DNA from: Maniola hyperantus
Lineage: Eukaryota; Arthropoda; Insecta; Lepidoptera; Nymphalidae
Direction of reading: 5' to 3'
NCBI RefSeq assembly: GCF_902806685.2
Contig: NC_048553.1
Coordinates: 4,757,099-4,821,098 of the forward strand
Length of the DNA stretch: 64,000 nucleotides
Shown: one piece after another, positions 53,539 to 64,000 of the stretch
Layout of the letters: the number at the start of each line of letters is the position of its first letter
Numbering within the stretch: position 1 is the stretch's first letter
Position numbers and translations under genes: made by a program
The notes under the pieces: generated by a model
Seen by the model: only the letters and a program-made list of their open reading frames with translations
Database searches by the model: none
Told to the model about the DNA's origin: nothing

Positions 53539-53689
53539 CAAGATGATGCCCGCGACTTCGTCCGCGTGGATTTAGGTTTTTAAAAATCCCTTGAGAACTC
53601 CTTGATTTTCCGGGATAAAAAGTAGCCTATGTCACTCTCCAGGTGCAGATGCAAGCAGACAGACTTTCGCATTTATAATATTAGTAGGA
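53539..53689 (-). mobile_element. Short Hel-A with CTTG end
   Basis: The 3' terminus on the element strand is CTTG (53539-53542 as caag), then gatgcccgcgacttcgtccg; the other end is the complement of TCCTACTAATATTATAAATG at 53689. The central region is deleted between ctctccaggt and gcagacagac. Confidence 0.75.
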
Positions 53690-54735
53690 TGGATGTTGCT
53701 CTAAACGCATTTTCTTTAAAAATATAAATTTTATACCTACTAACTTTTGTCCGCGACTTTATTTCGGGAGAAGCAATTCTGTGACTTTCGTCTGCTTTCA
53801 TTAAAAAGGTGATTGAAGTGAAGGTAACGAACTTACTAGAGATTTACTGATCTCAGATAAAAATAGAATAGAAAAATAAAATATTTCATCGCAAAACACC
53901 ATTGCTTATAATTTCCAAATTTAATTTACATCGAATTTTCTTTTTCACTGCTCTTATTTAGTTAGGTACATTATGACTATCTATAACTATCACCAGTCCG
54001 TAAAGCAGATAATATTGAGAAGTGCAAGCAAAAAACTTAGCAGTTTTTGTAGAAAGCCCCAATTAAAAAATTGGTTGCGTAAACTGAACGCGCCGCAATC
54101 CACTTCTACTATCAGTATTCAGTTCAATAATTCGTTTCAATGTTCCATTCAATTACCACAGCCTCTAAAGATATGTAAGTAAATGGATAGGTAGCCTCTG
54201 GATTTGAGTCCGGTTGCACGGGTTGAAAAGGGCACATAACCCGTGCCTGTGTGTTTCAGTATTCAATAACTATGTAGACCGCAATTTGAAATTTCCAGAC
54301 GAATTATATAGACGTAGATAGAATATAAGGATTTGTACTTACTATGTATAACATAGATCAAAGTACAGCCACTTAAAAGATATCGAGAGTCGAGACTTTG
54401 TAAGGACTATCACGATCAAAAAGCCTAGATGGTAAAGGTAGACGCTAAAGGTAGACGTACCTACCTGACTATGAAAGAAAATTAAAAAACATAAAAGTAT
54501 TTTAAGTTAAAAAGAAACAATTTTTTTTTTTAGATATAATGCAAAGGTTAATAAAAGCTTATTAAATATTTTTATTTGTTTTAAATTGCAGAAAAGATCT
54601 ATTTTTATGTGGGATTTTGTCTTTAATCAAGATTATTACTTAATTCTGTCTTTACTTAGTTTTTAACCATGTTTCCAGCGCCTAAAATTAACTTTTAAAA
54701 TAAGGGTATTTAAGTAAAAGTTTTACGGCTACACT
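53690..54735. other. No recognised feature
   Basis: AT-rich. Nothing identified. Confidence 0.5.
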
Positions 54736-54985
54736 TTCCTTATTTTATAAAAGCTAAAAGTTTATCTGCGTATTGTCCCCAACACTGGGATCAACGTTTG
54801 ACTGGATGTGTGTTTGGATCAGAAGGTGTAAAAAATCTTATCTTTGGATCGTGGTGCCTTTGGGAGATAACAGGTAATAAAGGTGTAATGTCACGAAGGC
54901 ACCACGATCCAAACAAACGTTCCTACTTCCTCCCAGTGCTGGGGACAATACGCAGAGAAACTTTCAGCTTTTATAAGATAAGGAA
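54736..54985. mobile_element. Foldback/MITE with 55-bp terminal arms
   Basis: 54736-54790 (ttccttattttataaaagct ... cactggga) is complementary, with a few mismatches, to 54931-54985. A second perfect 18-bp pair (tttggatcgtggtgcctt at 54843) lies inside (54896-54913). Open frames crossing it are by-products. Confidence 0.75.
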
Positions 54986-55258
54986 GGTCAGTAGCGCATT
55001 GGCTCTCTCTCTATTAGATGAAATATCAAATTAATCCTGATTATCCGACGTAGTACTCACATTCTTTTCACACCCTTTGTGGAAGTGGGTCAAACGAAAT
55101 TTGACACAAGCGTGTAAGGTACCCACGCAGAGGTGCCATTTACTTAGAGGAAGCAGTCGCAAACCGGTCCCAACCTAACTGGCAGCCAGTGAATAGGCCG
55201 TCGAGCTGCCAATGCTGTGTTGTTATTATTAAAGCTATATATATATAAGAGACAAAGC

Positions 55259-55423
55259 CATACTAATATACTAATATTATAAATGCGAGAGAGATGTCTG
55301 TTAGATAGCTTTTCAAGACCCATCTGTTTAACCGGTTTTGACAAAGGGTTGCATCCCGAGGAAAGACATAGGCTATTTTTGTATGCCAGAATATCAAAGA
55401 GTCCCTCCCCGTATGAAGAAGTT
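55259..55423 (+). mobile_element. Hel-A, 3' end lost
   Basis: atactaatattataaatgcg, tagcttttcaagacccatct, aaaccggttttgacaaaggg and agaatatcaaagagtccctc, then loss of the 3' hairpin. Confidence 0.6.
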
Positions 55424-55559
55424 ACAGTCATCATATTATGGTACAATAATATTAGATTTACCTACTTTAAAATATTTATTACTTTCATTGCGTATTTGCA
55501 TCTAGTATATGAGACGCAAAGCCCACAGATGGAGTAGAGGGTCTTCTTTAAGGAGCCAT

Positions 55560-55800
55560 TGGCTGGCTCAAATTGCAAATATTCATGGGCAGCGGTTATC
55601 ACCTAACATCAGGTGACCCGCTTGCACGTTTGCGCGCTACTCTTATTTAAAAAAAATGAATTAACAGCAACAGGGCACACCGTGATTCTACTCGCCGCCA
55701 CTCGTAACCCCTTGAATCTACTCGCCCTTATTCGGCGCGCTCGGCCTATGCTGAAGTTAGATGGGAGCGCGTTTTTAACGCCTGATATTATATAAAACTG
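55560..55800 (-). repeat. Possible dispersed repeat with acctaacatcaggtgacc word
   Basis: cacctaacatcaggtgaccc then cttgcacgtttgc resembles a common lepidopteran repeat; the next 150 bp (ctactcgccgccactcgtaa, ttcggcgcgctcggcctatg) are GC-richer. Assignment is weak. Confidence 0.3.
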
Positions 55801-56360
55801 CACCTCTATGATCTATAACTCAATGTATCCACGTTTCTGGTGTAGAGTTGCGATAACAAAGTGGTTTTAAAGTAAGCAGCAACTTTTAAAAGGGTTTTGA
55901 GTTACCAATACTGACCTAACAAAGGTTGCCACATCAAAGGGCGTCTGTATTTCTTTTAGATGGAGGACAAAATGTCCATATTTGACTTTACAAAGTAGTA
56001 GGGATGTTGCCAACTAATCAAATCAGCAACTCTTTATTGAACGTTAAAACATGCGCTTAAAGTAAAAATAAAATTTGGTATAGAGGTATAAAATAGTGAA
56101 ATATGACATCATAAACATTTGATGTGCTTTTTGGTATAATCGATTGATCGTTTAAAATGGATATTTAACTTAAAAGTGACCACAGAGGAAGTGGATTTTG
56201 AAAAACCTTCCAATTCACTAAGAGATGATGATGATGTATATGTCAAAGATTTCTTGACATAGGCAACAAAACATTGCTATTAGATATTATTGTTATACGA
56301 AACGATGCGTCTCTTCTAAAATATTACAAAGTAAATGGAGTCTTATCTACAATATACATT
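55801..56360. other. No recognised feature
   Basis: Nothing identified. Confidence 0.45.
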
Positions 56361-56437
56361 TGTACATAATGTACGAATTCGTGTGAAGTACATATATCAT
56401 AATGTACAATGTACATAATGTACGAATTCGTGTGAAG
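56361..56437 (+). repeat. 28-bp exact direct repeat
   Basis: tgtacataatgtacgaattc then gtgtgaag occurs at 56361-56388 and 56410-56437. Each unit contains the palindrome gtac and a gaattc site. Confidence 0.85.
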
Positions 56438-57190
56438 AATAATGAAAAACAATACAAATCTTTTTTTTCTTAATGTTTAGAAAAAATACGCCACGTCTAT
56501 AATTAAGTATGTCTATCTCAATGTGCCTCGAGTTGCAATTAGTCACATAGGTACAGTAAAAATAATAAACACAAAATACACCGTAATAATTTAAAATTCC
56601 TCTATTGCACAGCTTTCAAAAAATAGCAACCGATTTTGCTGATCTGAAATAAAAATCCGCTGCACAAAAGTCCGGAGTCTAGAAAAAATACGCAAATCTT
56701 GTAACTGTTGGAACTTTTTGTAAGGAAGACAGTTTGAAATTCTGCGAATCCACGACAAAGGGGGCAAATTTCCTAACCATTCACACGGAAGGTTGGCCGT
56801 CGCCGTCGCCGTCGGTATCGAACGCTTCGCCGCCGTCGAAAATTATTTCTCGAAAGCGAATATCTGTTCGAGACATAAGTAGGTCGCGGTATTTTATAGC
56901 TACATTTCTCAGAGGATTTGAGATGTTTCTTTGGTCCTTTTATATAAAAGGTCGCCAGGAGTCATTTAAAGAAATAAACACCTGATTTAGTTTGCAAATT
57001 GCCCTAGCGAATTTGCGTCTGAAAATGAACGTTCAATTTCATGTTGAATAATGTTAAGGTAGCAGAAATTTCATATTCAAGTATTATAGTTGTCCTGATA
57101 TCACATCTAATTAAACAATATGTCATGGCTAAAAAGTACGGAATAGAATATGCATCCGAGACTCAAAGACGAGAGACACTTTGTTGTTCT
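56438..57190. other. Mostly AT-rich with a GC-rich hexamer tract
   Basis: A (GCCGTC)n tract with cgcttcgccgccgtcg lies at 56797-56842 amid AT-rich DNA. Frames across it are open on both strands but no domain is recognised. Confidence 0.35.
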
Positions 57191-57240
57191 ACATGAAATA
57201 AATAAAGTTTTGATATTGATTTTGATTTTGTTCTTAAAGT
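57191..57240 (+). repeat. LINE tail-like tract
   Basis: tgaaataaataaagttttga then tattgattttgatttt is a typical end of lepidopteran LINE copies. Confidence 0.4.
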
Positions 57241-57937
57241 TTGTTTCAAAACAAGTTCAAAGAAACATTTTTGAGTAGATGACGACTTATTTAAAGCTAT
57301 AGGTACACATTTTCAATATGTGCTCAGCTCCGGGTACATTTTCTAATCCCCATAAATTATTACTTATATTGAAAGTCACACAATATTCTAGAGAGTATAT
57401 TTATCTAGTGGGTTTTCGCTAACAATCACAAATTTTATCTTTAAAGTCTAAATCAAATTATATTGGATCTCTAATTAATATCAAGATAAAAGGCTTAGAG
57501 TTTCAGAGACTTCAACTATTTTATTAGGCTAGTTAGCCACCAGTGATAATTTCACTAGGAGCCGTGTTGGCAAAAATGATTACGCTCGAGTCTCACGGCA
57601 CCGCAAACTTGTTCGGCACTCGTGCTACTGACGTGTGCTCTCTTTGCTTTATTTATTTTTAAGCTAGTCGCATACTAGAGATGGACCGTAAGATCCGCAT
57701 GCGGTGTAGGTATATCAGATAGAATTTTTATAATCTAAGAAGTGACGACCCGTGTTCAAGTGGCACAAGTTTCGCCAGATGCAATGGGACGCATGTTTTA
57801 GGAGTGAATATGATGCCAATTAAGATCGTATCATAGAAATCGTGTTGGCTGACGTTTTCAGCAGCGATTCCTTCAATACTGAAATTGTGCGTGGACTGGC
57901 ACACGCGTTTTTAGCATATTAATGCTGTAATTTATAT
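57241..57937. other. No recognised feature
   Basis: Nothing identified. Confidence 0.45.
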
Positions 57938-57992
57938 TAAAAAAAAAGAATATTAGCCTCGTTAAATGACTAATATTCCGCTTTCATCTCCG
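57938..57992 (-). mobile_element. SINE-S tail fragment
   Basis: An A-run then gaatattagcctcgttaaat, gactaatattccgctttca. Only the 3' 55 bp of the family. Confidence 0.6.
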
Positions 57993-58979
57993 GAATTGAA
58001 TTGTATTAAGTAAGTAGAAAGAATTATTTATTACAAAGTTACAGAGCATAACAAAAAAACATGCTTTTGAAATTGTTTTCGAGATTCTTGCCAGCTGCGG
58101 CTTGCCTCTCGCATATGCTCTAGTGTGAGATCATCACTTTTTGCTGTTGCTTTATTTTCTTTTATGTTTAGTGTCGAAGTTTCTCAATGCGAACAGCCAC
58201 GTAGGTTTCACGGTAACATTTTCTAAATTAATTTAGCTTGATTTACTTTGAGACGTCGCTGTTTTTAGTTTTGTTACTGTTGTTAGATAACGATATTTTT
58301 CTTAATACTAAGACTTCAGTTATTTTAGTTTTATTCTTTTTACTTAGTCTTTTTCTGTTTTAAAAGCTTTTATTAAGTAACTTGATTTGTTCGTACTTTA
58401 TGTATTCGTTGACTGATTAAAAATGCCGAATCTACTTAACATAAAATGAAAAACGAATGAAGTGAAAAATATTTATTTAGTCAAGAGTCTATCACCAGTT
58501 TGGAATGCAGATTCTACTCAGAAAAGCCTGCAGACACTCAACTATTTTCAAAAGACAAATGTTAAAATATAACAATATGTAACTATACTTAACAAGATTT
58601 TAAAGTTTGTTACATATTCAAACAGGCGGTTATGCAATACCTACATTCGTAGTTATCTGAATTTATGAAAAAAAATCTAGACCACAAAAACAGCACATGG
58701 GTGTTTTAAAACAGAATAATACAGAAGAGCTTGAACCGCTGACATTTTTAACTCTCTCCAGGGACACATATCGCGATTTACTGTACCTACTAAAAAAGCA
58801 TTCTGAATTTCGTTAACATACTCGCGCACTCGCTAGGTAATTGCCAATTGTTTTTCCAGAGACTTTAAAAATTCAGCACTACACCGTGATAATCATCACT
58901 ATATTATTATACCAGCGTTCCAAATTGAAGATTTGTTTTGCAATAAATTGGAAAATTAAAAAAAAATTGTATTAAAAAT
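57993..58979. other. No recognised feature
   Basis: AT-rich. Nothing identified. Confidence 0.5.
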
Positions 58980-59184
58980 TGGACTACACAAATTTCAAAC
59001 CCGTATTTCACCCCCTTAGGGGTTGAATTTTCAGAAATCCTTTCTTAGCGAATGCCTGCGTCATAATAGCTATCTACATGCCTTTCAGCCCGATCCGTCC
59101 AGAAGTTTGAGCTGTGCGTTGATAGATCAGTCAGTCAGTCAGTCAGTCAGTCAGTCAGTCACCTTTTCCTATTATATATTTAGA
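58980..59184 (-). mobile_element. Hel-B lacking its 3' end
   Basis: ggactacacaaatttcaaac to ttttcctattatatatttaga, with nine GTCA units, the longest tract seen here. The hairpin and CTAG are missing; the break lies next to an A-rich stretch. Confidence 0.75.
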
Positions 59185-59747
59185 TTACTTTTACACTTGA
59201 CACCGTTTCAGGATCTCGGTAACTGTAATCCTAAAGTAAGCTAATTTCATTTTCAATGTTTGTTACCGTGTAAAGTTACACTGTAACTATTAGGACAATA
59301 CTTATAAGGGCTATATTTAAATACAAGATTCAATTTGGTGTGCGAATTTGCACAGTACGGGCAGTTAGCACGTGGATTTTTATGTGAGCATAAAATTTCA
59401 CTTTACGTTACGCGAATTCAGCCCTACGTAGCTCAAGGATCTAAGGCTTTGATTACACGACACTTTTTTCTACTCCAGTTCGGGTACAAATCGTAGTCCT
59501 TTTCGCATGTAACCAGATTGGCCTATAAGTAACCCTCTACAGAAAGGTAGAAACGTCGAGAGCTCTTAGTCAAAGGCCAAACCTTTGATTTCCTGCCTAG
59601 CATCAAAGTGAAGTGAAACCGGAGACGTATCTTCCGAATCCAAAGTTTTACGCTACACGGCTCGATGTTTCACTTCAAGTTCGTTTCTTATCGGTTGTGA
59701 ACCGGAACCAGAACGGAACTGGGTGTATAGTCGTGAAGTTCAAACCT
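59185..59747. other. No recognised feature
   Basis: Nothing identified. Confidence 0.45.
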
Positions 59748-60112
59748 TAAGGCCCTTTACGCACTGCATCCGATCCGAATCCAAGAGTTCCCAATCTGAA
59801 GTAGCCGTAGTACTTGTACTAGCAGTTATTCATAAGATTAGATAGAAGAGAGAATAAGAAAAGTTTTGAACTAGATCCAAATCTCGTTTTTCGAAGGAAT
59901 ATATATTGGAGCATTGTTCACGAACCGAATTAACCACAATATTACTTTTATGGATGCTTGCGCACCACGTCCGATCCAAATTTGAGACGTTAGGCGGGCG
60001 GTGGTGGCGGTATGACACGGCCTAAACGAACGAGTGTAAAATTGATATCCAGAAGTTTTCTAAATCTAAATTTTCTCGGATTTGGGTCGGGTGCAGTGCG
60101 TAAAGAGCCTAA
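59748..60112. mobile_element. PIF/Harbinger-like MITE
   Basis: Element 59751-60109 (359 bp) has 32-bp terminal inverted repeats (ggccctttacgcactgcatc at the left; complement at 60078-60109; 28 of 32 matching) and TAA on both sides (59748-59750, 60110-60112). Such ends plus TAA fit PIF/Harbinger. The interior is GC-richer and non-coding. Confidence 0.75.
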
Positions 60113-60520
60113 TGCTTCAGGAAAAAACCGGTTATCGAATAAAATGGGTGTGTATTGGTGTGGTTACAATTCGGTTCGTTGCTTCCCCTCATTTTGTATG
60201 CCACAGACGTTACTTTAGGGCGCGTGAATCGTGTTACCGGCAGGTAAGCTTTTGTTTGGCTTTTCCTTTCACGACGTTTTCCTTAATTGTTACAAGTAAA
60301 TCATTGTGAAAGCTTTTAGGACGTAGGTGTTTAGTATTCACCCACACACCTACCCACCTCACCTTAGTAAATAAATTAAAACAACCTTATATTCTCTTTA
60401 AACAAGTTTTTTTCTATACATATTATTGCGTTACATTTCAAATTTTGTTACTTTACCTCCCCTTCCCATAAGTAATTTATCAATTACGCGATGAAAGTTT
60501 CCCTTTTTTGCTATTTTTTG
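60113..60520. other. No recognised feature
   Basis: Nothing identified. Confidence 0.45.
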
Positions 60521-60786
60521 TCATTATCATTATCAACCAATTGCCAGTCCACTATTGGGCACGGGTCTCCCCGCAGAGTTAGAAAGGCTTAAGCCATAGT
60601 TTGCTACGATGGTCCAGAGTGGATTAGCAGACTTCTCATGTTTCTGGGAACATTATGCGAATTTTCAGGAATGCCGGTTTCTTCACAATGTTTTCCTTCA
60701 CCGGTAAAGCATGACGTTAAATGATATTTAACTGCTTAAAAAGGCACTCCAAAATGTTAGAGATGCGTGCCCGGAATCGACCGCTT
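60521..60786 (-). mobile_element. SINE-E with tRNA-like head, inverted
   Basis: It starts with (ATT/ATC) repeats, then ccactattgggcacgggtct and gttttccttcaccggtaaag, and ends gcgtgcccggaatcgaccg, the complement of a B-box-like ggtcgattccgg. Diverged from other copies. Confidence 0.65.
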
Positions 60787-60795
60787 TATTAATTT

Positions 60796-61108
60796 TTAAC
60801 CGACTTCAAAAAAAGGAGGAGGTTCTCAATTCATCGGAATCTTTTTTTTTATTTTTTTTATTTTTTATGTATGTTCCCCGATTACTCGAAAACGCCTGGA
60901 CCGATTTTGAAAATTTTGAAAGGGTATACTTCAAAGTTGGTCCCATTTCAATTTGGTGAAGATCTGATGAACATCTTCGAAGATAGATACTGGAACTCCT
61001 CAACGGATAAGAGTAAATTGCTCGCGATCAGTGTAATAGCTTAGTAAACAGTAGATTTTTAACCAGTCATAGCATAATTCCATGGGGCCACTAAAAATTG
61101 TGAAATAA
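60796..61108 (+). repeat. Rep-G1, aaccgacttc repeat
   Basis: taaccgacttcaaaaaaagg, tgttccccgattactcgaaa, acgcctggaccgattttgaa and tcaatttggtgaagatctga form a block I recognise as a common lepidopteran interspersed repeat. Its type is not established. Confidence 0.5.
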
Positions 61109-61458
61109 TATTTTTTTACAAAAAAAAATAAAAACCGACTTCGTTACACAAACACTAAAAATTGAAAAATAATTTAATTTATTACCGAATATATTATGTA
61201 TACAAGAGTTAATATAGTTCCATAATAATATTTTTTGGGGTCGGTGGCAATGAGGTGCAATTGTGGAGTCCCATAAAAATATGAAGTCTAGACGATTCGC
61301 GCAGCTAAAGCTAATTGGCACCGGCACCAAAAAGTCTTATTATGGAACTATATTAACTCTTGTATACATAATATATTCGGTAATAAATTAAATTATTTTT
61401 CAATTTTTAGTGTTTGTGTAACGAAGTCGGTTTTTATTTTTTTTGTAAAAAAAAATTT
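61109..61458. mobile_element. Foldback element with arms of about 140 bp
   Basis: Left arm 61109-61250 (aaaaaccgacttcgttacac, atgtatacaagagttaatat) and right arm 61317-61458 are complementary with few differences, mostly at the inner ends. The loop is about 66 bp. Part of the arm also lies inside a Helitron at 39.6 kb, which shows it is a mobile family. Confidence 0.8.
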
Positions 61459-62184
61459 ACGCAATAAACATAATAATATGAATGGAACAAGGTAGGGAAA
61501 AGATGTATTAAGTTGGAAACTCAGATTATACTATGCAACATCAGCGATGTCTATTTTTGCCGAAAGCACCTACTACTTAGGTTTCTTTTTAAATTGTTGA
61601 TACTTGACTTAAATACAACTTTCTTTTCGGCTCATGTCCGAAGTTGTTACTTTTTGTTTATTTTTAAGACTGTTAAACATAGAACTTAATTTTATTAGGA
61701 CATACTTTGTCTAAGTAACCGAAACTTTGTTTTCTTTGTCCAACAATGAGCTTTATAAACTTTTTGTTGAACTTCCCTACATTGTTTGTTTTATATTTTA
61801 GTGTTGTCAAATTTTCAGACAAAATGAGACTTTCTCCCCTCTTTATCATTAACTATGTGTAAATCTATAATTTAGTATGGACAAGAAACTTCGGAAAAAC
61901 ATCGTGTTATCTCCATACAATTTTGGCAGATTTACGTACAGACCTCAACTTGAAAACTTACTCTAGTTAGTTCTCTGAATCCAAGAACTATTAACATTTT
62001 ATTCTTTGTTTTAAAATATTGAAATCAAAGAACATTTTAGTTCCATAATCGAATATTCGAGGTAAAAGTCGGCACCACTCTGAAATGAAATCAAATTACT
62101 TTTATTTCGCTAAATGTGAGTAGGTACAAGTACCAAGATGGGATCGATTAAATAGTGTCTAACACATTTTGCCATATTTGATCA
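61459..62184. other. No recognised feature
   Basis: AT-rich. Nothing identified. Confidence 0.5.
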
Positions 62185-62360
62185 GCCCGGTTTCGCTGGG
62201 GTGAAATTATAAATCAGGTGAAAGTGTGACTTGTAAATACATAAAAATTTATAGTATAATGTTTCTGCTGGATAGATCTAGTAGTCTATTTTTAAATGTA
62301 AAAAATATTAAAATCGGTTCCGCAGTTTCAGACTTTATCCATTTCACACAACCAAATCTT
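62185..62360 (-). mobile_element. Hel-J remnant
   Basis: cagcccggtttcgctggggt and aaaatcggttccgcagtttc then agactttatcc follow Hel-J order. Heavily diverged. Confidence 0.4.
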
Positions 62361-62377
62361 TACCCTTTATATAATAC

Positions 62378-62515
62378 TAGCTGATCCCCGCGGCTTATAA
62401 CGTAGATAATGTAGCTTTCTATTGGCGAAAGAATTTTTAAAATCGGTTCAGTAGTTCCAGAGATTACCCCCTACAAACACACTTAACGACATTACCTCTT
62501 TATAATATTAGTATA
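62378..62515 (-). mobile_element. Hel-J, internally deleted
   Basis: ctagctgatccccgcggctt, then aaagaatttttaaaatcggt, tcagtagttccagagatta and taatattagtat at the 5' end. Confidence 0.55.
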
Positions 62516-63076
62516 ATAGTATGTATTAAGTAGTATAGATCTATCGAAAACATCGGCAGAACTACGGTTCAATGATTCAACAGTTCGACGTGCAGTCCTC
62601 CAAACTTTATCTATAAAGGCGGGTATATGTTGTGACTCCAAATATTTCTTGGATAACAAGGAAACTTTCACCGTGTCCCAAAAAAGACTATCGGGTGTTT
62701 TCGCGATTTTTGGGGCTATGCCAAAAGACTTTCCTTAGTTATGACTGACATCTAGATCATTAACTTTTATTTATATTTACTTATTCATGGCTTTCGAAGT
62801 GAATCAGTGTATTTAAATTTATATATTTCTATATTACCTTAGGTAGTACGGTCCAGTATCTAGTAGGTACCGACCTACTTACGGCACGCCAATTTTAGCG
62901 ATTCGGTACAAAGTAACGACTTATTATTCTAGAAACTGCTGAAAGTAAATCTCAGTATGTATGCATCGTTGTCATGGCATAATGTTGATGGTTTTTCAGG
63001 GATGATACAGGGACCTCCTAGATCCCCCCGCATACGACTGGACCATGATTTCGACTTATCGATTAAATTATTACTA
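62516..63076. other. No recognised feature
   Basis: Nothing identified. Confidence 0.45.
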
Positions 63077-63165
63077 TACAAGATGATGCCCGCGACGTCA
63101 TTCGTGTGTGTTTAGATATTTATAAATCCCTTGGGAACTCGTGTTTTGCTTTGCCGTGAAAAAAT
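63077..63165 (-). mobile_element. Hel-A fragment with CTTG end
   Basis: tatacaagatgatgcccgcg then gtttagatatttataaatcc and ttgggaactcgtgt. The 5' half is missing. Confidence 0.55.
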
Positions 63166-64000
63166 GAAGTGAAGTGAAAAAATGTCACATTGAAGTGAAA
63201 GATATGTAATTTTAAATTGTGTTGCGTATTTAATAATAAAGTATGTATAGGTACGTACGTAAATTAAGTATAATTAAAAATTATTTCTCAAAGTCAACAA
63301 GACGTACCTACCTACCTGACAAGCATCACATTAATTTTGTATAAGCTACCTGGCTTCAATTAAATTACGAAGTTCCAGGATAAGTAGGTATCTCATTTCT
63401 TACGATTTCGTGTTTGAAGAGCGTTAATTAAATTCTTTATAAGACTAATAATGATCCAGAATGATCATGTTCACTTAATTGGAAAAGCTATGGGAGGTCT
63501 TACAAGTTCAAACTTTGCAATATTTCTATACCTACCTATATTAGGTACTGAATTTTCTGAAAATCTTTTCTTTGTGAGAGGCTATGTTAGAACCTACATA
63601 ATATTATGTAAAATTTCAAGTTTCTATACCCAGACACAGTATAATGAAAGATACAGTAGCCCGGTGCCTTTGGTCTCGTGGTAAATGATAACCACGAGGA
63701 CCTTACAACATAATATTATAGTGCCCTAAGTACGTAGGCCAGTTCGGGTCGCTCCTTTGTCGAGCAATCACCTCACGATTGCTCTGACTAGACTCTTGAC
63801 GGCTTCGTCTAACCTCTGTATATAATATCAGATCCTTACTCTGTGACCCAGTGGTACGTACTGTACTTACCAAAGTTTATGATATCAGTACGTCAGTCAA
63901 TCAGTTTCTCCTTTTATATATACTTTGTAAGCTTTCTATAAGGAAGCTTAAAACGTAAGTATATAAAAGCCGTCCTATTAGAAATTGTTATGTAAGCTTC
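63166..64000. other. No gene; small hairpin and Hel-B trace
   Basis: A short inverted repeat (tctcgtggt / accacgaga-like) lies at 63672-63702. A trace of a Hel-B 5' end (cgtcagtcaatcagtttctcct) lies near 63890-63920. A 77-codon open frame at 63451-63684 has no recognised motif. Confidence 0.4.

Noticed and set aside
54798..55034. 78-codon plus-strand open frame
   Set aside because: It overlaps the foldback at 54736-54985 and its sequence is explained by that element.
55144..55240. Minus-strand reading with RRPIHWLPVRLGP resembling a LINE motif (HWLPVR)
   Set aside because: Only one short word matches, and the surrounding residues do not follow any RT pattern I can identify.
1..64000. Host gene models spanning the window
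   Set aside because: No series of exons with consistent frames and splice sites was found. Isolated coding-like pieces are reported individually instead.

Overview
This window looks like lepidopteran nuclear DNA, most likely from a butterfly. The evidence is AT-rich sequence with no dense coding, frequent taggtac and gtacctac words, SINE tails ending in (GAT)n, and above all dozens of copies of short Helitron-type elements and MITE types I associate with Lepidoptera. No complete host gene is visible. The interval reads as intergenic or deep intronic sequence that has absorbed transposons repeatedly. Family assignments come from motifs, termini and comparison of copies inside the window, because no database search was possible. 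Labels such as Hel-A, SINE-E or MITE-C are local to this report.

The dominant component is non-autonomous Helitrons. Hel-A carries a (GTCT)n or (GTTT)n tract and Hel-B a (GACT)n tract. Both begin with TC, end in CTAG (sometimes CTAA or CTTG), carry a GAA-loop hairpin (the complement of cgacttcg) about 10 nt before the 3' end, and sit between a host A and T. Longer relatives (Hel-H, Hel-J) occur too. One Hel-A copy (41273-41500) interrupts a tRNA-derived SINE, whose two halves rejoin cleanly at A|T, so the mode of insertion can be read from the sequence. Other Helitrons are nested, head-to-head or in tandem.

Other mobile DNA includes two SINE families, several decayed LINE reverse-transcriptase 3' ends (3.1-3.5, 13.6, 15.1, 18.6-19.1, 26.4-26.7 kb), a hAT-type MITE with a perfect 8-bp target duplication (12784-13109), PIF/Harbinger-like MITEs with TAA duplications (about 29.97, 34.81 and 59.75 kb), a TTAA-flanked MITE (50.13-50.41 kb), a GC-rich palindromic MITE in three copies (6.5, 23.1, 43.4 kb), and several foldback structures.

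The only substantial protein-coding sequence is a retroelement at 45.6-48.0 kb. It has a reverse transcriptase with intact catalytic motifs, followed by a zinc-binding motif and a PD-(D/E)XK-like nuclease, broken by two frameshifts. Two coding remnants lie outside long open frames. One is a decayed THAP domain at 23.55-23.73 kb, framed by inverted repeats as expected of a P-element-like DNA transposon. The other is a possible Kazal-like, cysteine-rich exon on the minus strand at 4471-4740. Other observations are a candidate zero-length (recursive) splice site at 21854/21855 beside a 76-bp inverted repeat, a promoter-like cluster at 29327-29412, and a series of near-perfect short-loop hairpins that look like template-switch events.
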